Shown here piece by piece: positions 59,987-64,000 of a stretch of 64,000 nucleotides of DNA. Location of the stretch: NCBI RefSeq assembly GCF_035918015.1, contig NZ_CP109132.1, forward strand, positions 1,178,001-1,242,000, read 5' to 3'. The notes beneath the pieces are model-generated. The model was not told where the DNA came from, did not search any database, and saw nothing but the letters and a program-made list of their open reading frames with translations. This DNA comes from Streptomyces sp. NBC_01754 (GTDB taxonomy: Bacteria > Actinomycetota > Actinomycetes > Streptomycetales > Streptomycetaceae). Each line of letters begins with the position of its first letter. Position 1 is the stretch's first letter. Both the position numbers and the translations under genes were made by a program.

Positions 59987-60632
59987 GGTGGCGCCCGTCG
60001 ACGAGGACGGCGGGCAGTGCGGGAAAGGCCTCGGGCCCGTCGTCCGCGGTGAAGCGGTACGGCTCGTCGGGCAGCACCACCAGACCGGCCCCGGACGCGT
60101 TCAGCTCCGCGAGGGGGACACGCGGATAGCGTTCGGCGTGGCCCGCGTACACGTTCCCCACTCCCAGGCGGGCCAGCAGGTCGCCGGCGAAGGTGTCACG
60201 GCCCAGCACCATCCAGGGCCGGCGCCAGACCGGGACGACGGCGGGGCGCGGAACGGGAGCGGGCGGCAGCGCCGCCCAGGCCGCCTCCGCCTCGTCCAGC
60301 CAGCGCGGGCGGGCCAGACCGCATCCGGCCACCAGGACCCGTTCCAGTTCGGCGAAGGCCTGCGGGAGGGCGCGGACCTCGGTGACCAGCACCTCCAGCC
60401 CGGCCTCGCGGAGGGCGGCCAGATCGGCCGGCCGGTTCTCCTCCTCGTTGGCGACGACCAGATCGGGGCGCAGGTCCACCACCGCGGCGACGTCGGGGTT
60501 CTTCGTACCGCCGATCCTCGCGGCGGTCAGCCCCGGGGGGTGGGTGCACCAGTCGGTGGCGCCCACGAGCAGTCCCGGCGCGGTGACGGCGACGGCCTCG
60601 GTGAGGGAGGGAACGAGCGAGACGACCCGCAC
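59922..60632 (-). CDS. Helical-backbone metal-receptor (BtuF/TroA-like) protein without signal peptide
   Basis: The protein begins VRVVSLVPSLTEAVAVTAPGLLVGATDWCTHP and shows IGGTKNPDVAAVVDLRPDLVVANEEENR and LGVGNVYAG, the pattern of cobalamin/iron-siderophore binding proteins (about 236 aa). No signal or lipoprotein motif is present, so it is cytoplasmic, like the stand-alone members in actinobacteria. The GTG at 60632 has GAGGGGGA 6 nt upstream; a GTG at 60647 overlaps the XRE stop. It shares an operon with the XRE-cupin gene. Confidence 0.82.
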   Translation of the reverse strand: MRVVSLVPSLTEAVAVTAPGLLVGATDWCTHPPGLTAARIGGTKNPDVAAVVDLRPDLVVANEEENRPADLAALREAGLEVLVTEVRALPQAFAELERVLVAGCGLARPRWLDEAEAAWAALPPAPVPRPAVVPVWRRPWMVLGRDTFAGDLLARLGVGNVYAGHAERYPRVPLAELNASGAGLVVLPDEPYRFTADDGPEAFPALPAVLVDGRHLTWYGPSLAEAAGALRAALRR

Positions 60633-60643
60633 GGGACTCCCCC

Positions 60644-61189
60644 TCACCGTCGGGAGTCGTACGTCGCGTCGATGTGCTCGGCGACCGAGACGACCAGCAG
60701 CCGGGTGTCCGGCTCGGTCGCCCGCCAGCGGTGCCGTACCCCGCCGGAGAGGAAGAGGGTGTCGCCGCGCCCCAGCCGCTGCGCCCGGCCCTCGGCCTCG
60801 ATCTCCACGGCGCCCTCCACCACGTACATCACCTCGTCGTTGCGGTGCTGGAACTCGCGCCCGAGGTCCTGCTCACCCACGAACTCCAGGGCGCTGAGCT
60901 GGTGGCGGCCGTGCACCAGCCGGTGTACGCCGTCGTCCTCGTGGGCCCGTACGACCTCCACGGAGCGTGCCGAGTCCGCCGCGGCCCGCAGCCGCTCGGT
61001 GGTCGTCTCCAGAGCCCGGGCGACCCGGTCCAGGGAGCCGGGGCTCGGTCTGGCCCGTTCGTTCTCGATCTGGCTGAGGAACGGTACGGACAGACCGCTG
61101 CGCCCGGCCACCGCGGCCAGGGTGAGCCCGAGGGCCCTGCGCCGTCGGCGGACCGCGGCTCCCACTCGAAGGGCTTCCTTGTCGTCCAT
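60644..61189 (-). CDS. XRE-cupin transcriptional regulator
   Basis: The 181-aa protein has an N-terminal HTH (LRVGAAVRRRRRALGLTLAAVAGRSGLSVPFLSQIENERARPSPGSL) and a C-terminal cupin with metal-binding His (FQHRNDEVMYVVEGAVEIEAEG, then LGRGDTLFLSGGVRHRWRA). This build senses small metabolites and is common among catabolic regulators. It overlaps or touches the BtuF-like gene downstream. Confidence 0.92.
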   Translation of the reverse strand: MDDKEALRVGAAVRRRRRALGLTLAAVAGRSGLSVPFLSQIENERARPSPGSLDRVARALETTTERLRAAADSARSVEVVRAHEDDGVHRLVHGRHQLSALEFVGEQDLGREFQHRNDEVMYVVEGAVEIEAEGRAQRLGRGDTLFLSGGVRHRWRATEPDTRLLVVSVAEHIDATYDSRR

Positions 61190-61344
61190 GTCCGGCTCCC
61201 TCCCCGGATCGCCATCCTGCCGGTTGCCAGCACCCTACGCATGTCGTTTGCGGGATGACGCGGAAGCGGGCGGACGGGGGACCCCGCCGGGGCTTCCCGG
61301 GTACCGTCCCGCCCTGCCCGCGGGAGGCCCCTCCGGACAAGCCT

Positions 61345-61385
61345 GAGGGGGACGGCTCCGGTGCGCTACCGGGGCCGTCCCCCTC
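61345..61385. terminator. Hairpin terminator downstream of the betaine transporter gene
   Basis: Twelve-bp arms (61345-61356 and 61374-61385), with CCGG pairs extending the stem inward, about 40 bp beyond the transporter stop. Confidence 0.75.
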
Positions 61386-61426
61386 GGGGTGACTGCGGTT
61401 GGGTCAGCCGCTGTCGGTGACCGGTG

Positions 61427-64000
61427 TCAGCCGGTGACCGGTGTCAGCTGGTCCAGGACGTCCGGGTGGGCGTCCATCCAGTGCCGTGCGGACTCCTTCT
61501 CCTTGCCCGCACCGCCCTTCTGGAGCTCGACCTCCAGCGAGGCCAGCTGCTCCTCGCTGAGCTCGAAGTCCTTCAGCCAGCCCGTCAGCTCCGGGAAGTC
61601 CTTGGCGAAGTCCTTCTTGGCGACGGTGTGGATCTGCTCGCCCTCGCCCCAGGCCCCCTTCGGGTCCTCGAGCTTCTTCAGGTCGTGCGCGCCGTAGGCC
61701 CAGTGCGGCGACCACAGGGTCACCACGACCGGCTCCTTCTTCTTGATCGACCGGTTCAGCTCGGCCAGCATCGAGGAGGTGCTGGAGGAGACGACCTCGT
61801 ACTCGCCCTCCAGGCCGTACTCCTTGAGCACCTTCTTGTTGAGGGTGCCCATCATCCCGGCGCTGGACTCGATACCGATGATCTTGCCGTTGAACTTCTT
61901 GCCCTGGCCCTTGAGGTCCTCCAGGGAGTCGATGCCCTCCACGTACGAGGGAACCGTCAGCTCCAGCGAGGTCGGCCCGTACCAGGAGCCGAGATCGGTG
62001 AGGTTGTCCTTGTACCGGTTCCAGTAGTCCTTGTGCGTGGTGGGCAGCCAGGAGTCGAACTGGACGTCGAGCTGTCCCTGGGCGAGGCCGGTGTAGAGCG
62101 GGCCCGGGTCGAGCTGCTTGACCGTGGTCTTGTATCCCCGGTCCTCCAGCATGTTCTGCCAGAGGTAGGTGGAGGCGATGGCCTCGTCCCACGGGAAGTA
62201 GCCCATGTTGACGGTCTTGCCGGCGTCCTTGCCCTGCGCGGGCTCGCCGCCCCCGCCGCCACCGGGCAGCGGGGCCGCCTTGTCGACGACGTCCGGGTTC
62301 GCCTTGAGCCAGGCGCGTACGCCCTCCTGCTCCTTGCTCTGCCCGGCCTTCTGGATCTCGTTCTCCAGGCCGGTGAGCTGCTTCTCGGTGAGCTCGAAGT
62401 TCTTCAGCCAGTCGGCGACGACGGGCGACTTCTCGGCGAAGCCCTTGTGGGCGACGATGTGGACGTCCTCACCCTTGCCCCAGGCGCCCTTCGGGTCCTC
62501 GAGCTTCTTCAGGTCGTGCGCGCCGTAGGCCCAGTGCGGCGACCACAGGGTCACCACGACCGGCTCCTTCTTCTTGATGGAGGCGTTGAGCTCGGCCAGC
62601 ATCGAGGAGGTGCTGGAGGAGACGACCGTGTACTCGCCCTCCAGGCCGTACTCCTTGAGCACCTGCTTGTTGAGGGTGCCCATCATCCCGGCGCTGGCCT
62701 CGATGCCGATGATCTTGCCGTTGAACTTCTTGCCCTGGCCCTTGAGGTCCTCCAGGGAGTCGATGCCCTCCACGTACGAGGGAACCGTCAGCTCCAGGGA
62801 GGTCGGCCCGTACCAGGAGCCGTAGTCCTCCAGCTCGTCGCTGTACGTGTCCCAGTAGTCCTTGTGCGTGGTCGGCAGCCAGGCGTCCGTCTGGAAGTCG
62901 ATGTCGCCCCGGGCGACGCCGGCGTAGAGCGGACCCGCGTCGAGCTGGGTGACGCCCGTGCTGAAGCCGCGCTGCTCCAGGATCTCCTTCCAGAGGAAGG
63001 TCGAGGCGATGCCCTCGTCCCACGGGATGTAACCCATGTTGATCTTCTGGCCCTTGCCGACGTCACCGGACGCGGCCTGCGAGCTCTTGGTGTCGTCCGA
63101 GGAGCCCGCGATGTTCAGTCCGCCCGCGATGAGCGCGAGCACGATCACACCGGTCATGGCGACGGCGGTGCCGGGCTTGTAGTGCGTGAACTTCAGGCGC
63201 CGCGCTCCGGCGGCGGCCTTGGCCGCGGCACGCCGGCCGAGCGGGGAGACCCGCTCGTTGAGCGCGCCCGTCATCCGGTCGAGGTACATCGCGAGGATGA
63301 CCACGGCGATCCCGCTCTCGGCGGCGAGGCCGACCTGGAGCTGGGTGATGGCCGCGTAGACCTTCTCGCCGAGCCCGCCGGCACCGGCCATACCGCCGAT
63401 GACGACCATCGACAGGGCCAGCATGATGACCTGGTTGATCCCGGCCATGATCGTCGGCAGGGCGAGCGGCAGCTGGACCCGGGTCAGGGTGTGCTTGGGC
63501 GTGGTACCGAACGCCTCCGCCGCCTCGACCAGCTCGCCGTCGACCTGGCGGATGCCGAGTTCGGTCATACGGACGCCGGGCGGCATCGCGAAGACGATCG
63601 TGGCGATCACACCGGGGGTGACGCCGACGCCGAAGAACATGACGCCGGGGATCAGGTAGACGAAGGCCGGCATCGTCTGCATGACGTCGAGCACCGGCCG
63701 CAGCGTGGCACTGACCTTGCTGTTGCGGGCGGCCCAGATACCCAGGGGCACCGCGATCACGATGGTGATGACCGCCGCCACCACGACCAGCGACAGCGTC
63801 GCCATCGCCTCGTCCCACAGGGCGAGGGAGTCTATGAGGGCGAAGCCGACGAAGGTCAGGGCGGCGGGGACGACCCCGCGCAGCCAGAACGCGATGACGG
63901 CGAATATTCCGGCCATCAGCAGCGGCTCACCGCCGCCCAGGACCGCGTCGATCCCGTCGTACATACCGCCGAGGACAGTCTTGATGGCGTCGAAGATCCA
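61427..64000 (-). CDS. Betaine/proline-type ABC permease fused to two tandem substrate-binding domains (5' end outside window)
   Basis: The frame is open to the right edge, so the N-terminus is missing. From the Met at 63964 (845 aa remain) a ProW/OpuAB-type permease runs to about residue 260 (LDVMQTMPAFVYLIPGVMFFGVG, EEA-loop-like ELVEAAEAFGTTPKHTLTRVQLPLALPTIMAGIN). A last membrane segment leads to two OpuAC-type binding domains at about residues 306-565 and 582-845, each opening NMGYxPWDEAIAST. The two domains share a block of about 110 residues with only a handful of differences, at a spacing of 277 residues. Tethered binding domains raise local ligand capture in OpuA-type systems. The ATPase would lie upstream, outside the window. 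Confidence 0.93.
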   Translation of the reverse strand, partial: WIFDAIKTVLGGMYDGIDAVLGGGEPLLMAGIFAVIAFWLRGVVPAALTFVGFALIDSLALWDEAMATLSLVVVAAVITIVIAVPLGIWAARNSKVSATLRPVLDVMQTMPAFVYLIPGVMFFGVGVTPGVIATIVFAMPPGVRMTELGIRQVDGELVEAAEAFGTTPKHTLTRVQLPLALPTIMAGINQVIMLALSMVVIGGMAGAGGLGEKVYAAITQLQVGLAAESGIAVVILAMYLDRMTGALNERVSPLGRRAAAKAAAGARRLKFTHYKPGTAVAMTGVIVLALIAGGLNIAGSSDDTKSSQAASGDVGKGQKINMGYIPWDEGIASTFLWKEILEQRGFSTGVTQLDAGPLYAGVARGDIDFQTDAWLPTTHKDYWDTYSDELEDYGSWYGPTSLELTVPSYVEGIDSLEDLKGQGKKFNGKIIGIEASAGMMGTLNKQVLKEYGLEGEYTVVSSSTSSMLAELNASIKKKEPVVVTLWSPHWAYGAHDLKKLEDPKGAWGKGEDVHIVAHKGFAEKSPVVADWLKNFELTEKQLTGLENEIQKAGQSKEQEGVRAWLKANPDVVDKAAPLPGGGGGGEPAQGKDAGKTVNMGYFPWDEAIASTYLWQNMLEDRGYKTTVKQLDPGPLYTGLAQGQLDVQFDSWLPTTHKDYWNRYKDNLTDLGSWYGPTSLELTVPSYVEGIDSLEDLKGQGKKFNGKIIGIESSAGMMGTLNKKVLKEYGLEGEYEVVSSSTSSMLAELNRSIKKKEPVVVTLWSPHWAYGAHDLKKLEDPKGAWGEGEQIHTVAKKDFAKDFPELTGWLKDFELSEEQLASLEVELQKGGAGKEKESARHWMDAHPDVLDQLTPVTG

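Noticed and set aside
1..64000. CRISPR arrays, tRNA or rRNA genes
   Set aside because: No regularly spaced direct repeats and no recognisable tRNA or rRNA sequence were seen on reading; a tRNA-finder run was not possible.

Overview
The window is high-GC DNA with Streptomyces-type gene content: GTG starts, leaderless promoters, MbtH, mycosin, DUF1844, DUF5997 and SseB-family genes. The right half (about 37.8-64 kb) is a conserved chromosomal block. From memory it resembles the S. coelicolor order around pheT-pheS, sensor kinase, RNA methyltransferase, rplT-rpmI-infC and on to a glycine-betaine transporter; this needs a direct comparison. The left third is accessory.

Layout. (1) 1-22 kb is the edge of a hybrid natural-product gene cluster. 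It holds the 3' end of a PKS (KR-DH-ACP), then on the opposite strand a four-module NRPS (C-A-PCP, C-A-PCP-E, C-A-PCP, C-A-PCP-TE) translationally linked to an MbtH protein and to a stand-alone LanB-like enzyme. That enzyme has only the aminoacyl-tRNA-dependent (glutamylation-type) domain of lantibiotic dehydratases. A divergent B12-binding radical SAM enzyme with a CX4CX2C cluster motif completes the visible set. No lanthipeptide precursor is visible, so a LanB-like enzyme working with a PKS/NRPS product is the most unusual system here.

(2) 22-33.8 kb is a mixed region: a leaderless divergent pair (DUF5997 / LysR-substrate-domain protein), a lipase-like hydrolase and an acyltransferase. It then runs through an unusual cluster of broken genes: a sensor kinase and a response regulator that have each lost their middle, a GNAT remnant, a frameshifted MocR-type regulator and a frameshifted EamA transporter. 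A DUF1918 gene, a family-10 glycosidase-like exported protein and a 3-hydroxyacyl-CoA dehydrogenase follow.

(3) 33.7-37.7 kb is an inserted segment bounded by perfect 114-bp direct repeats of the 3' end of the dehydrogenase gene. It carries an IS701-like transposase remnant, a frameshifted XRE/TPR regulator and a coupled pair of RibD-type reductase and deaminase genes.

(4) 37.8-64 kb is mainly housekeeping: NUDIX hydrolase, NsdA-like regulator, pheST, an orphan sensor kinase, an RNA 2'-O-methyltransferase, infC-rpmI-rplT (infC with an apparent AUC start and an attenuator-like hairpin in its leader), DUF1844, SseB, mycosin with a partner membrane protein, a PLP amino-acid deaminase, a VOC/TetR divergent pair with a tandem operator, GntR plus a class-I glutamine amidotransferase-type hydrolase, a LysR/TDT transporter pair, a BtuF-like protein with an XRE-cupin regulator, and a betaine-type ABC permease fused to two nearly identical substrate-binding domains. 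The last gene runs off the right edge.

Domain, start-site and repeat calls were made by reading the sequence; no database search was run.
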